Shown: positions 1 to 9,009 of the stretch, one piece after another
Layout of the letters: the number at the start of each line of letters is the position of its first letter
How positions within the stretch are numbered: the first letter of the stretch is position 1
Origin: Oscillatoriophycideae cyanobacterium NC_groundwater_1537_Pr4_S-0.65um_50_18
GTDB lineage: Bacteria > Cyanobacteriota > Cyanobacteriia > Elainellales > Elainellaceae
DNA: 64,000 bases
Assembly (NCBI GenBank): GCA_016208305.1
Contig: JACQYI010000036.1
Span: 140,481-204,480, forward strand
Reading direction: 5' to 3'
Notes under the pieces: model-generated
Told to the model about the DNA's origin: nothing
What the model saw: the letters and a program-made list of their open reading frames with translations, nothing else
Databases searched by the model: none
Position numbers and translations under genes: made by a program

Positions 1-679
1 TTAAGCCTTTGTAGCCCCAGCCCATCGCCTGAGCTGCTTGCAGCACTTGGGCGATCGCCCCGGCCTGATCTCTGGCATCTCGCACAACGCCTTTTTTGCC
101 CACTTTTTCTTTTCCCACCTCAAACTGAGGCTTGACCAGCAGCACGAGTTCGCGGGGCGCTTGCAGCAGATGCCATAGGGCGGGCAAAACCTTGGTCAGC
201 GAGATAAACGACACATCCACCACGCCCAAATCTGGGTAAGGCCGATCGAGTCCGTAGAGGGTTTCAGGCTTTAAATGACGAATGTTGGTGCGTTCGCGGA
301 GGATGACTCGCGGATCTTGGCGCAGGCTCCAGGCCACCTGTCCATAGCCGACATCAACGCCGTAGACTCTTTGGGCACCCGCCTGAAGCAGGCAGTCGGT
401 GAAGCCCCCGGTCGATATGCCCCCATCAAGACAAACGCGATCGCCCACCTGAATTTGAAACTCTGCCAGCGCTTTTGCTAGCTTTTCACCCCCTCGTGAG
501 ACAAAGGGCGATCGCTGCTTCACCAAAATTTCAGCTGCCACATCTACTTCTGTGCCAGGTTTATCAACTAACTGTTGATTGACCCGCACTTCGCCAGCCT
601 GAATCAAGCGCTGAGCCTGTTGACGAGACTCGCAGAGATGGCGTTCCACCAGAAGAATATCGAGGCGTTGTTTGGGCAA
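1..679 (-). CDS. tlyA: TlyA-family rRNA methyltransferase, C-terminus cut by window edge
   Basis: The minus-strand frame is open from a TTG at 679 to the window edge, giving about 226 residues of a protein usually near 270. The first 60 residues form an S4 RNA-binding domain (QRLDILLVERHLCESRQQAQ, then a GEVRVN turn). An FtsJ-like Rossmann methyltransferase follows, with VSRGGEKL, LDGGISTGGFTDCLLQAGA and VDVSFISLTKVLP. TlyA proteins 2'-O-methylate cytidines of rRNA and were first named hemolysins. An in-frame TAG lies seven codons before the TTG, and no ATG exists between them, so TTG is the only reasonable start; no clear Shine-Dalgarno is present. The family is sure; the exact start is less so. 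The last visible codons (GWGYKGL) match the family and continue outside the window. Confidence 0.85.
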   Translation of the reverse strand, partial: MPKQRLDILLVERHLCESRQQAQRLIQAGEVRVNQQLVDKPGTEVDVAAEILVKQRSPFVSRGGEKLAKALAEFQIQVGDRVCLDGGISTGGFTDCLLQAGAQRVYGVDVGYGQVAWSLRQDPRVILRERTNIRHLKPETLYGLDRPYPDLGVVDVSFISLTKVLPALWHLLQAPRELVLLVKPQFEVGKEKVGKKGVVRDARDQAGAIAQVLQAAQAMGWGYKGL

Positions 680-749
680 GGGTCGGAGGATAGTTCGCTA
701 ATTAACGGAGGGGCATAGCCCAACCCCCAGATTACTAGACTTAACCCGG

Positions 750-797
750 CTATGAAATTTATTTTAGGAGGCACGTCTCCCAAAATAAATTTCATAG
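750..797. repeat. Near-perfect 48-bp palindrome (dispersed hairpin, copy 1)
   Basis: Arms 750-770 and 777-797 are 21 nt each with one mismatch around a 6-nt centre; the outer arm reads CTATGAAATTTATTTT. The same outer sequence forms the perfect palindrome at 35786-35833, so this is a dispersed repeat rather than a gene-specific terminator. It sits between the 3' end of the peroxidase gene and the start of tlyA and could still stop transcription from the right. Confidence 0.8.
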
Positions 798-812
798 ATG
801 AAAGCATCAAGG

Positions 813-2072
813 CTATACAGCCTCTAGCAAAGACTGGGCGAGATAGCCATCCTGATTGGCGACACCGGGCAACGTAAAGAAATAGCCGCCGCCGATCGGC
901 TTAATATACTCCTCTAGAGGTTCTCCGTTGAGGCGGTTTTGAACGCTCTCAAAGCCACGTTGCACATCCTGTTGAAAGGCGATAAACAGCAGCCCCATAT
1001 CCAACTGTCCGGCCTGATCAATGCCGCGCGAGTAGTGAAACCCTTTGCGCAGAATCCGGTTGGCTTCAGTTGCGGGCGTGCGCGGATTTGCCAACCGAAT
1101 ATGGGCATCTAGCGGGATCTTTTGGCCTTTGGGGTCTTTAGCATAATTCGGAATATCCTCTTCATGCGAGTAGCCCAAAGGCGCGCCAGTATCTCTAGAG
1201 CGTCCCATAATTTCTTCCTGTTCATCGAGGGCGGTGCGATCCCAAAACTCGACAAACATCCGAATAATTCTCACCACTTGGTAAGAGCCACCAATCGCCC
1301 AAGGTGGCTCGCCACTCTCGCGCTGTACCCAGACCAACCGATTCATCAAACGGCTGTCTTGGGAGTTGAGATTGGCCGTGCCGTCCTTAAACCCCAGCAA
1401 ATTACGAACCGTTGTGCGGCGAGGGTGAGCATCGGCATCAGGTTGCTGAAACCCTGTAATTTGCCAGCGCAGCACTACCAGCCCAGAGAGCTGTTTGAGA
1501 ATGTCTCGGAGTGCGTGAATATTGGTTTCGTTGTGGTTAGCGCAGAACTGCAAGAGCAGATCGCCGTGACAAAGGGCAGCATCGAGGCGATCGTTCGGGA
1601 ATTTAGGCATTTCTGTGAGATGCTTGGGGCGCAATGCCGCCAGCCCGTAGCGATCGTCAAACAGGGAGGCTCCTGCTGAAACGGTCACGGTCAGGTTGTC
1701 AGCCGCAAAACTGGCACCCAAAATGCCTGATCCGCTCGGAGGATATCGGGGATCGAGAGGTTCTAACCTGCCGCCAGTCATCAAGTAGTTGATCCGCTGG
1801 GTCAGGGTTTGAAATAGCCCTGTGAGTTCTGCTGGCGATCGCGCTGTGACATCGAGTGCCACCACCAGCGCCGCCGCCACTTCTGGCGTGACAATGCCGG
1901 GCTGGTGAATCCCCCAAAAAGGGATTGTTCCTGCATGGTTTGCCGCAGCGTTCACGCTGGCCTGGGCACGATCGCCCTTTAGACCGAAGAAACTGATGGC
2001 TCCTGTGGTGGCGATCGCAGAAGCGCCGACTAAGAATCCTCGACGACTCAAACGCCCTAGTTGTTGTGACAT
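813..2072 (-). CDS. efeB: Dyp-type heme peroxidase / EfeB, Tat-exported
   Basis: A 419-residue protein with a twin-arginine signal near its start (LSRRGFLVGAS followed by a hydrophobic stretch ending at AQA), so it should be exported folded with its heme. The GxxDG motif of dye-decolorizing peroxidases is GFKDGTAN at about residue 226, and the heme-ligand region GFHYSRG is near 343. EfeB-type enzymes work with EfeO in ferrous iron uptake and have been proposed to release iron from heme. I chose the ATG at 2072 over 2102 because AAGGGTGAG precedes it, the Tat signal then starts properly, and the earlier start would overlap efeO. It lies 13 nt downstream of efeO and is probably co-transcribed. 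No EfeU permease is in the window. Confidence 0.88.
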   Translation of the reverse strand: MSQQLGRLSRRGFLVGASAIATTGAISFFGLKGDRAQASVNAAANHAGTIPFWGIHQPGIVTPEVAAALVVALDVTARSPAELTGLFQTLTQRINYLMTGGRLEPLDPRYPPSGSGILGASFAADNLTVTVSAGASLFDDRYGLAALRPKHLTEMPKFPNDRLDAALCHGDLLLQFCANHNETNIHALRDILKQLSGLVVLRWQITGFQQPDADAHPRRTTVRNLLGFKDGTANLNSQDSRLMNRLVWVQRESGEPPWAIGGSYQVVRIIRMFVEFWDRTALDEQEEIMGRSRDTGAPLGYSHEEDIPNYAKDPKGQKIPLDAHIRLANPRTPATEANRILRKGFHYSRGIDQAGQLDMGLLFIAFQQDVQRGFESVQNRLNGEPLEEYIKPIGGGYFFTLPGVANQDGYLAQSLLEAV

Positions 2073-2085
2073 GGATCGCTCACCC

Positions 2086-3090
2086 TTAAACACCAATGAC
2101 ACCGCGCAGTTGAGCCAGGTTTTCGGCCAGCCTTGCCAGATCGGCCTGCAAGATCTGCTTATCTCTCAGGGTTAATTTGTCGTAGGTCATGAACCCGCCA
2201 TCTGGAAGCGAGTATTTTTCCAGCATTTGATTCACGGCGGCAAAGTCGGTATCAATCTGCTGAAGTAAGGCCGGATTGACCCGCATCACGAGAGGCCGCA
2301 CGAGTTCGACAATTTTCTCAGAACCTTCTACGTTTGCCTTAAAAGACCAGAAATCCATGCGGCTGTAGCGGTCTTCCTCGCCTGTGATCTTGCCTTGCGC
2401 CACCTCTTCGATCAACTCCGAAGCGCCTCTCACCATGTCTCGTGGCTCAATTTCTAGCGAAGCCACACAGGTTTCTAGCGCAGTCAAATCCTCCATGAGT
2501 TTTTGGGCAAAGGGTTCGTATCCCTGGGTGGTGTTGTATTTGAACAGCCCCATCTCAATCCGATGAAATCCTGTAAATTCGGGATCCTCTTCACCCGTGA
2601 ATTCATCGACCCGCAGATCGATCGCTCGATCAAATGCATCAAAGGATTCTGCGATCGGTTCAATACGCTCCCAGCCCAAGCGCGATGAGCCATACAGCGA
2701 TTTTGCCCCGGCTGTATCTCCGGCAATCACGCGATCGGTAAACACCTTGGCATCAACCAATAGCCGATCCACTTCCTGAACAACATAGGCTTTGTAGGCT
2801 GAAACTGCCTCTTCTAGCTCGGCTGGCTGAATGGCAGGATTGAGGTTAGGCGTCAGGATAATGCCGTCTTCGCCCCCTTCACCGCCTTCACCGCCTTCAC
2901 CTCCCTCGCCCCCTAACCCTTTGCGACAGGGATCAAGGGTTTGAGCAGAAGCACTTGAAATCAAATTCACTGAGACAGCCGGGGACTCCAGAGAATGAGG
3001 GCTGGATAGTTCTACTACAGGACTGGCGCTCGCGATCAGATACGTGCCAACCCCAATCCAGATTTTAGTCTTTGTATTCATAACTGACAT
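2086..3090 (-). CDS. efeO: EfeO-like imelysin (M75) iron-uptake protein
   Basis: 334 residues. A hydrophobic N-terminus is consistent with export. A low-complexity Gly/Glu linker (repeats of GGE, around residues 60-76) comes from a 9-bp tandem repeat near 2866-2916. From about residue 85 the protein is an imelysin/M75 domain: ELEEAVSAYKAYVVQEVDRL, then FTGFHRIEMGLF near 172-183 carrying the HxxE metal-site motif. It lacks the cupredoxin domain of E. coli EfeO. The role inferred from the family is binding periplasmic iron for uptake, with the co-directional EfeB peroxidase as partner. An ATG three codons in (3081) is an alternative start. Confidence 0.85.
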   Translation of the reverse strand: MSVMNTKTKIWIGVGTYLIASASPVVELSSPHSLESPAVSVNLISSASAQTLDPCRKGLGGEGGEGGEGGEGGEDGIILTPNLNPAIQPAELEEAVSAYKAYVVQEVDRLLVDAKVFTDRVIAGDTAGAKSLYGSSRLGWERIEPIAESFDAFDRAIDLRVDEFTGEEDPEFTGFHRIEMGLFKYNTTQGYEPFAQKLMEDLTALETCVASLEIEPRDMVRGASELIEEVAQGKITGEEDRYSRMDFWSFKANVEGSEKIVELVRPLVMRVNPALLQQIDTDFAAVNQMLEKYSLPDGGFMTYDKLTLRDKQILQADLARLAENLAQLRGVIGV

Positions 3091-3153
3091 AAGTTCTCAA
3101 AAGCACGGTGAAGGAAGCTTCCCGATAGGGGAATCGATAGTCTCAACAAAAAT

Positions 3154-3168
3154 TGAGAATTAATCGCA
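3154..3168. promoter_or_regulatory. Possible Fur-like operator in the efeO/piuC divergent spacer
   Basis: The 270-nt spacer between efeO and the dioxygenase gene must hold both promoters. The 15-mer TGAGAATTAATCGCA is a 7-1-7 inverted repeat with five of seven positions symmetric, resembling the TGATAAT-n-ATTATCA core of Fur sites. Both flanking genes belong to iron-responsive families, which is the main reason for listing it. The match is weak. I see no other gene in 3091-3360. Confidence 0.3.
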
Positions 3169-3360
3169 AGAGTACCATAAGTCGTAGTCTGTGAAAATGC
3201 TTGATATAGGCAAATTTAGCGATCGCCTTTCTCTAAAACTTGGTCAGGCTTCTCAATTTCGCTGGCTCAGTAATGCCTATAGACCTGTGATATGGTGAGT
3301 TTATCCCTGCCCAAAAAGCTGCTTTTATTGCCAGAATTCGTTATTAACTGAGCCGGATTA

Positions 3361-4032
3361 ATGCTTCTTTATATTGCTAATGTTTTGACGGCTGACGAAT
3401 TAGACCGCCTTCATTCTCAACTCAACTCAGATGACTTTATCGACGGCAAAGCCACTGCTGGCTGGCATGCTCGTCTGGTCAAACGCAACACCCAACTCCG
3501 GAGTGATGCGCCCATCCTGCCCAAAGTACAAAGCGTGATTGAGCAAGCGCTAAAGCAGAATCCGCTGTTTCAAATGGCCGCCTTGCCCAAAACCCTCAGC
3601 CCCATCCTGTTCAGCCGCTACGAAACGGGCATGAGCTATGGCAGCCATGTGGATAATGCGTTTATGGGAGATGCTACCCGAATGCGATCGGATTTGTCGC
3701 TGACGCTGTTTTTGAGTGAGCCAACAGCCTATGCAGGCGGTGAGTTAGTGATTGAGTCTACTCAAGGGGAACAGTCGTTTAAGCTGGATGCAGGCTCAAT
3801 GGTGCTTTATCCCTCTTCGACACTGCATCGGGTGGAACCTGTGGTAGAGGGTGTGCGCATGGCTGCTGTAGCTTGGGTGCAAAGCCTTGTAAAAGAAGTG
3901 ACTGAGCGTGAAATTTTGTTTGACCTGGAAACAGCCCGTCAGGCGATTTTTGCTAAGCATGGCAAAACAGCAGAGTTTGATTTGCTGTCAAAAACTTATG
4001 CTAATTTACTCAGAAAGTGGGGCGACTTGTAG
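3361..4032 (+). CDS. piuC: PiuC-like Fe(II)/2-oxoglutarate dioxygenase (PKHD-type hydroxylase)
   Basis: A 223-residue cytosolic protein close to the usual PiuC length. The iron ligands are visible: HxD in YGSHVDNAF at about residues 95-103 and the distal His in LHRVEPV at about 155, followed by the 2-oxoglutarate-binding Arg in GVRMAAVAW. The family start LLYIANVLTADELDRLHSQL is also typical. PiuC-type enzymes are usually found next to outer-membrane iron receptors and are induced by iron starvation; their substrate is not established. Here the gene is divergent from efeO-efeB, which fits an iron-related role. Confidence 0.87.
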   Translation: MLLYIANVLTADELDRLHSQLNSDDFIDGKATAGWHARLVKRNTQLRSDAPILPKVQSVIEQALKQNPLFQMAALPKTLSPILFSRYETGMSYGSHVDNAFMGDATRMRSDLSLTLFLSEPTAYAGGELVIESTQGEQSFKLDAGSMVLYPSSTLHRVEPVVEGVRMAAVAWVQSLVKEVTEREILFDLETARQAIFAKHGKTAEFDLLSKTYANLLRKWGDL

Positions 4033-4115
4033 GACTTTGTAAGATTGCCCCTAATAAGATTGTCCCTAAAGGGTATTTGAAAAATCAGAATTGCTGCCCG
4101 AACCGCCCTCTATAT

Positions 4116-4140
4116 CCCCCAATTCTGGGGGACTTTGAAC
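4116..4140. repeat. Intergenic repeat unit CCCCCAATTCTGGGGGACTT
   Basis: A palindromic core (CCCCCAATTCTGGGGG) followed by ACTTTGAAC. A related, longer hairpin occurs at 17893-17954, so this is one unit of a dispersed non-coding repeat. The remainder of the 4033-4513 spacer is AT-rich, must contain the promoter for the ABC exporter, and shows no credible gene; the short open frame running through it is not supported by composition. Confidence 0.55.
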
Positions 4141-4513
4141 AGAATTTAGCCATGTGCTTCGCTCACACCAGCGAACGCAAGTTCCTCAAAATTAAGGGGC
4201 AAATTGCTTATTGCTGACCCAAACATTTTAAGCGGCCGCCCAAATATGCTACATGCGTGTTACAATGTGTAGTCATAAACTTTGGAAAGTCTTTTCAGCC
4301 TGTTGCCTTTATAAATTTCCCTCAGATCCAGATAGAGAGATCTAGATAGAGCCGCATCTAATCAGCGTTGCTGTATCGGCTCAAATCCTCTAGCTGCCAA
4401 GATTTGAATACCCAAGCTTCCACAGCCGTCTTTATCGTTTATCACCGCCGTTTATCACCTCTGAGTGTCATCGTTATCTACCCCATGCCAACACCCGGCA
4501 AGGACAAAGTATC

Positions 4514-6331
4514 ATGCAAAAACTTCTAGATATTCTGCAATATTATCGATCGTACTGGACGATTTCGATCTTAAGTATTGCGGCAAGTAGCTCTTTTGAA
4601 ATTATTGATCTGGCGGTTCCTTACACGATCGGACAGCTTTTAAACGTGCTCTCAGGGCAATCCTTAGATACCTTTCTTCAGACAGGTATTGATCAAATAG
4701 CCCAAGGGATCGGTCAGACGGGCGATCGCAATTTTGAGCTGATGGTATTGCTTAGCATTATCTTTGTGGTCACGGTCGTGCGTGCGCCGCTTCAGCCTTG
4801 GCTAGGCGGCTGGTTTCACTGGGATATTTCTTTTAGAGCAAGGCGAGATCACTCTATAGAAGCCATTTCTAAAGTTCTAACGCTGCCGCTAGAGTTCTAC
4901 GATGAAAATAACCCTGGACGAATTGCAGGTCGGGTGGCGCGAGGGCTGTCAAACCATACTTGGACTTATCCTGAAATTGCTGGACAAATGATCCCTAAAG
5001 GCTTTCGAGTGCTGGGAATCTTTGTGATTATTCTGCTGATTGAGTGGCGAATTGCGCTGCTTTTTCTCCTTTCCTTTGCTGTCATTCTCAGCTTCACAGT
5101 CAAGAATCTGATCCACCTGATTAAGAAAGAAGAGCGGCTGGATAAATACGAAGAAAATACTGAAAGTCATACTTCTGAAATCATCACCAATATCAAAACG
5201 GTGAAAGCCTTTGCGACAGAGGCAGATGAGCTAAAGCGACAGCAGAAGAGAATTGAACGGCAATTTAAATTTCTCAACTACCGCATTCATCTGGGGTATA
5301 CCAAGCTGTTTTCCTGGCAGCGATTGGTGATTGAATCTTCAGTGTTTTCGGTGCTGGCTCTCACGCTATGGGCAACAGTGCAGGGGCAAATATCTCTAGG
5401 CCATTTTGTCACCACGCTAACCGTGTCTAGCATGGCCTATGCTGAGCTAGAGCCCATTAGCCAGCTTTCGGAAGTGTTTGCCCGTCGCTATGCCTCTATG
5501 AAAAGCCTGCATGAGTTTTTGGCGCTGCCCAGCGGCAAAGATGCAGCCAGTCTAGAGGATGCGCCTGAGGCAGTTCGCAACTATCAATTTACGGGTAAGG
5601 TGCATTTCGATCGCCTCAGTTTTGGCTATGACGAGAAGCAGCCTGTTCTGCAAGATATCAACCTGCTGATTGAACCCAATCAGACTGTGGCGTTAGTTGG
5701 GCGATCGGGTTCGGGAAAATCAACGCTGGTTAAGCTACTCTTCCGCTACTTTGACCCCCAACAGGGTGGAATCTTGATCGACGGACAGGATGTGCGATCG
5801 CTGGATGTGACGGGTTATCGTAAGCGGCTGGCGATCGTTCACCAAGAGGTGGATGTGTTCAACGGCACGCTGCTAGATAACCTCACCTATGGCAACCCTA
5901 ATGTATCGATGGCAGAAATTCAGGAAGCCTGTGACATTGCCCGCGTGGATGAGTTTGTGCGGCTGCTGCCCAAGGGCTACAAGACCGTCGTGGGAGAGCG
6001 AGGCGTGCGCCTCTCAGGGGGACAGCGACAGCGATTGGGCATTGCTCGCGCTTTGCTCATGAATCCAGATGTGCTGGTATTTGACGAAGCGACTTCTAGC
6101 CTAGACTATGAGTCAGAGCGATCGATCCAGCTTGCCATGCGCAGCATCTTGGGGACACGTACCACCATTATCATCGCTCACCGTTTGAGTACTGTGCGTG
6201 AGGCCGATAAAATTGTCGTTCTTGATAGCGGTCGCATTCTTGAAGTGGGCAGCCACCATGAGTTGCTGCATCATGGCGGTATCTATAACCGCCTACATAA
6301 GCTTCAAGAAACAGGTGAGCTGTTAGTGTAA
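4514..6331 (+). CDS. ABC exporter half-transporter (fused permease-ATPase)
   Basis: 605 residues with the MsbA/LmrA-type layout: an N-terminal six-helix membrane domain (about residues 15-320) and a C-terminal ATPase. Walker A is GRSGSGKST near residue 396, the signature is LSGGQRQRLGIARALL near 500, Walker B is VLVFDEATSSLD near 520, and the switch His is in IIIAHRLSTV. All catalytic residues are present, so it should be an active homodimeric exporter in the cytoplasmic membrane. Substrate cannot be told from sequence; lipids, peptides or drugs are all possible. It is monocistronic, with its own terminator just downstream. Confidence 0.9.
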   Translation: MQKLLDILQYYRSYWTISILSIAASSSFEIIDLAVPYTIGQLLNVLSGQSLDTFLQTGIDQIAQGIGQTGDRNFELMVLLSIIFVVTVVRAPLQPWLGGWFHWDISFRARRDHSIEAISKVLTLPLEFYDENNPGRIAGRVARGLSNHTWTYPEIAGQMIPKGFRVLGIFVIILLIEWRIALLFLLSFAVILSFTVKNLIHLIKKEERLDKYEENTESHTSEIITNIKTVKAFATEADELKRQQKRIERQFKFLNYRIHLGYTKLFSWQRLVIESSVFSVLALTLWATVQGQISLGHFVTTLTVSSMAYAELEPISQLSEVFARRYASMKSLHEFLALPSGKDAASLEDAPEAVRNYQFTGKVHFDRLSFGYDEKQPVLQDINLLIEPNQTVALVGRSGSGKSTLVKLLFRYFDPQQGGILIDGQDVRSLDVTGYRKRLAIVHQEVDVFNGTLLDNLTYGNPNVSMAEIQEACDIARVDEFVRLLPKGYKTVVGERGVRLSGGQRQRLGIARALLMNPDVLVFDEATSSLDYESERSIQLAMRSILGTRTTIIIAHRLSTVREADKIVVLDSGRILEVGSHHELLHHGGIYNRLHKLQETGELLV

Positions 6332-6357
6332 TAGAACGCAGCCAGCATTAACGTAGC

Positions 6358-6419
6358 AAAAGAGCGATCGCTTTTCTCACGATGAAACTTCTCATCCTGT
6401 AGAGGGCGATCGCTCTTTT
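6358..6419 (+). terminator. Rho-independent terminator of the ABC exporter gene
   Basis: Arms 6358-6371 (AAAAGAGCGATCGC) and 6406-6419 (GCGATCGCTCTTTT) are perfectly complementary over 14 bp with a 34-nt loop, and the right arm runs into a T tract. The stem contains HIP1 palindromes. Because the arms are symmetric (A-run left, T-run right), it can also stop transcription arriving from the opposite strand. Confidence 0.75.
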
Positions 6420-6476
6420 TACTGGGCGTTAATTAATTCATTAGCTGACTAAGCCATTAAACGGCTTAAATGCTAG

Positions 6477-7016
6477 CTATGCGTTTTCCCAAATCTGGCG
6501 AACCGTACCGGGAAGAAATTGAGCAATCTCTTGGATTCGCTCCGACGGTAGCTCAGCTTTAGTAGCTGAGAAAACTGCTCCTACCATATCTTCTGCCTTA
6601 ACGTGAGCGGGCAGACCTGCTTCCTGCTGTACACGGAACAGGAACGTTTTATCTTCTATTTTTAGAGTAGGCCGAATGCGGCTAAGGAAATGAACCAGTG
6701 GGTTCGTGTCTTGCCAAAGATCTTCTACTTCGGTCGCTAGAGGTGTAGCCGTGTAGATGGTTTTATCGTCGTTATTTTCCACCAAGGGTGCATGTAGGTC
6801 TTCGGCAACATGATCGACTGCTTCATTGGTCATCAAGTCGCGCATCGTGCGAAAGACGACTTCTGTAATATCTCTGGCATCATACAAATCAGCGAGTTTG
6901 CCTTGAGCCATCACCTTTTCTAAAAATGAGCGATGTTGACCCGAAGGAACTTCTCTAGTATTCGTGACTTCGGTGGCATCATTTACAGAATTAGCGTTGT
7001 AAGTCTCATCTAGCAT
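6477..7016 (-). CDS. DUF2267 family protein
   Basis: 179 residues, soluble and acidic, with no signal peptide. From about residue 28 it matches the DUF2267 pattern: a region like FLEKVMAQGKLADLYDARDI, then TEVVFRTMRDLMTNEAVDHV and an acidic DLHAPL segment, followed by a second helical half. The first 25 residues are Asn/Thr-rich and probably disordered. The function of DUF2267 is unknown; such genes often appear among stress-responsive loci. It is transcribed away from the glycosyltransferase at 7736 and has no operon partner. Confidence 0.7.
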   Translation of the reverse strand: MLDETYNANSVNDATEVTNTREVPSGQHRSFLEKVMAQGKLADLYDARDITEVVFRTMRDLMTNEAVDHVAEDLHAPLVENNDDKTIYTATPLATEVEDLWQDTNPLVHFLSRIRPTLKIEDKTFLFRVQQEAGLPAHVKAEDMVGAVFSATKAELPSERIQEIAQFLPGTVRQIWENA

Positions 7017-7735
7017 AGGTTTCTCTCATCCTTAATGTGTAAACGACAGATAATCTGCAATCGCTATAGAATTAGCTGCAAGCGATTCAGTTGTCTGTAG
7101 CATCACACAGGTTAAGAAAACTTAGCATTCCTCTAAAGTTTGAGATTTGTATAAATGGGCTTGCTCTTTTTGCTTGTTCTTTTATCTACTCTTGGCGATC
7201 GAAAATAGGATTTCTGCAGGATGAGTTAGCGCAGCGTAACCCATGCTGTCAAAGGTTTTCATCTCTTGGAAAAGCCTAATAAATGAGTCTGGATACACTG
7301 TTACAGAAAAGATCTGTCAGTCAATCAGGAGCTTTTAGGCAACCAGAGCTGTTCACTCAGTCGATACCTTGACAGCAAATAAAGATCTATCCGATTTTCA
7401 GGACTGAGTCCATCTGAAGAGAGACAAAATTTTTATTAATTACATCGAAAATGATGATGAGCGGTTCATGTAGCAGGTTTATCGATGGATTGAGGGTTTG
7501 CGATCGATTGAGTAGGTGATGGGACAAGCTTTTGGGATAGATTTTGGAATTGCAGCTGGAATTACAGGATCTTAGAGAAGAGGTCTCAGAGAAAAGTCTT
7601 AGACGGGAATCCCCCATAGGCGCTACTGCTCGAAAATGTGCTCAAGAATGATGCTCAAGAAACGATAGAACTCCAGTCTTAACCCTAATTGCTACCTGAA
7701 GCTTAGCCAAATACCCTAGATGGGAAAGGACTTTT
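7017..7735. other. 719-nt divergent spacer with a dispersed repeat
   Basis: No convincing gene on either strand. It must contain the promoters of the DUF2267 gene (leftward) and the glycosyltransferase gene (rightward). At 7305-7324 lies AGAAAAGATCTGTCAGTCAA, which recurs exactly, in the opposite orientation, at 17623-17642; the neighbouring TGTCAGTCAATCAGG is repeated at 17745-17759. The repeat pieces suggest a remnant of a small mobile or palindromic element. Confidence 0.5.
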
Positions 7736-8965
7736 ATGCAGAGTGATTGCTTACCAGCAGTTGCGACAGTTTCGCAATGCCCAATTGCCGCTCGTTTAGC
7801 GGTACCTCTGGTGGCAAAACAGCCTTTAGAGCAATGTAGTACCTGCGTCATTATTCCAGTGCGCAACGAAGCAAAAACGATAGGGGCAACCCTAGATGCT
7901 TTGCGAACTCAAATTGATCTACAAGGATATCCTCTAGACTTCGCCACCTATGAAGTCATTGTGCTGGCCAATAATTGTACTGATGATTCGGCTGCGATCG
8001 CTCGTCAATATGCGACACGCTACCCTGAGTTTATCCTCCACGTTGTAGAAAAAGCGCTGCCTCCCTCTCAAGCCTATATTGGGTATGTTCGACAGCTTCT
8101 CATGGATGAAGCCTACTCGCGGCTAATAGGTTTAGGCCAAAATCGGGGCGTTATCGCTTCTACCGATGGTGATACTCGCGTTGCCCCGACCTGGATAGCC
8201 GAAACCCTAAAGGAAATTCATCAAGGTGCCGATGCAGTCTCTGGTCGTCTGTTGACCGATCGGTGCGATCGCGCCTCACTCGATACCTACACGCGCACCT
8301 GCTATTTGCGGGCGGTAGGCTATGGCTATCTCGGTGTAGAACTAGAGGCTTACATTGATCCTGATACTTTTGATCAGTTGCCGCGCCATCATCAGCACGG
8401 GGGTGCGAGTCTGGCTGTCACGGCTGAAATGTACGCGATCGCCGGAGGAATGCCTGCGGTTCGCACGCCTGAAGACGTTGCCTTTTATCAAGCCTTGGTG
8501 CGAGTTGGCGCTCGGTTTCGCCACAGCTTGCGAGTACAGGTCTTTACCTCGATTCGACAACAGGGACGCACAGATAACGGTATGGCAAACCAACTGCATC
8601 AGTGGAGCTTGGGTCGCCAACCTCAGCTAGTCGAGTCGGCGGCTGCCCTTGAAACTCGCCTTCAGGGGCGCAGACATCTGCGTAAATTGTGGAACGCTAT
8701 GCTGAGAGGCTATCAGCCGCAAGAGCAAGAGATTAACGCGATCGCTAAGCTATTGCATATTAGCCCTCAATGGCTTAGCCATAGGCTGGCGCAGTACGAT
8801 TCGTTTGCTGAGCTATTTGGGTTAATTGAGCAACGCCAAGGGCAGGAAGGGCATTGGCAAAAAGCATGGAAACCTGTAGATATTCGGCAGGCGATCGCTG
8901 ATTTGCGAATTCGAGTCAATCGCTTACGCTCTAAGGACTTGTTGGGAAACTCTGGTCTTAGCTAA
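7736..8965 (+). CDS. Family 2 glycosyltransferase (GT-A fold)
   Basis: 409 residues. After a 35-residue N-terminal extension the GT2 fold starts with TCVIIPVRNEAKTIGATLDA (about residues 37-56), continues with YEVIVLANNCTDDS, and has an acidic metal/nucleotide-sugar motif, ASTDGDTRVAPTWI, near residues 140-153. A GGASLAVTAEMYAIAGGMP segment follows, and the last 150 residues are helical and family-specific. No membrane helices are evident, so it is probably cytosolic or peripheral. It faces the convergent methyltransferase/PIG-L/ACAD genes at 9356-11973; I infer that the four genes form one pathway. Donor and acceptor sugars are unknown. AAAGGA lies just upstream of the ATG. Confidence 0.85.
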   Translation: MQSDCLPAVATVSQCPIAARLAVPLVAKQPLEQCSTCVIIPVRNEAKTIGATLDALRTQIDLQGYPLDFATYEVIVLANNCTDDSAAIARQYATRYPEFILHVVEKALPPSQAYIGYVRQLLMDEAYSRLIGLGQNRGVIASTDGDTRVAPTWIAETLKEIHQGADAVSGRLLTDRCDRASLDTYTRTCYLRAVGYGYLGVELEAYIDPDTFDQLPRHHQHGGASLAVTAEMYAIAGGMPAVRTPEDVAFYQALVRVGARFRHSLRVQVFTSIRQQGRTDNGMANQLHQWSLGRQPQLVESAAALETRLQGRRHLRKLWNAMLRGYQPQEQEINAIAKLLHISPQWLSHRLAQYDSFAELFGLIEQRQGQEGHWQKAWKPVDIRQAIADLRIRVNRLRSKDLLGNSGLS

Positions 8966-9009
8966 TAGAGCGTTAACGATATGAACCACTCCTAGCCGTA
9001 CATCTCGTC

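Noticed and set aside
4017..4217. Small ORF after the PiuC-like gene
   Set aside because: It overlaps the end of the dioxygenase gene and runs through an intergenic repeat; no protein-like composition or ribosome site.
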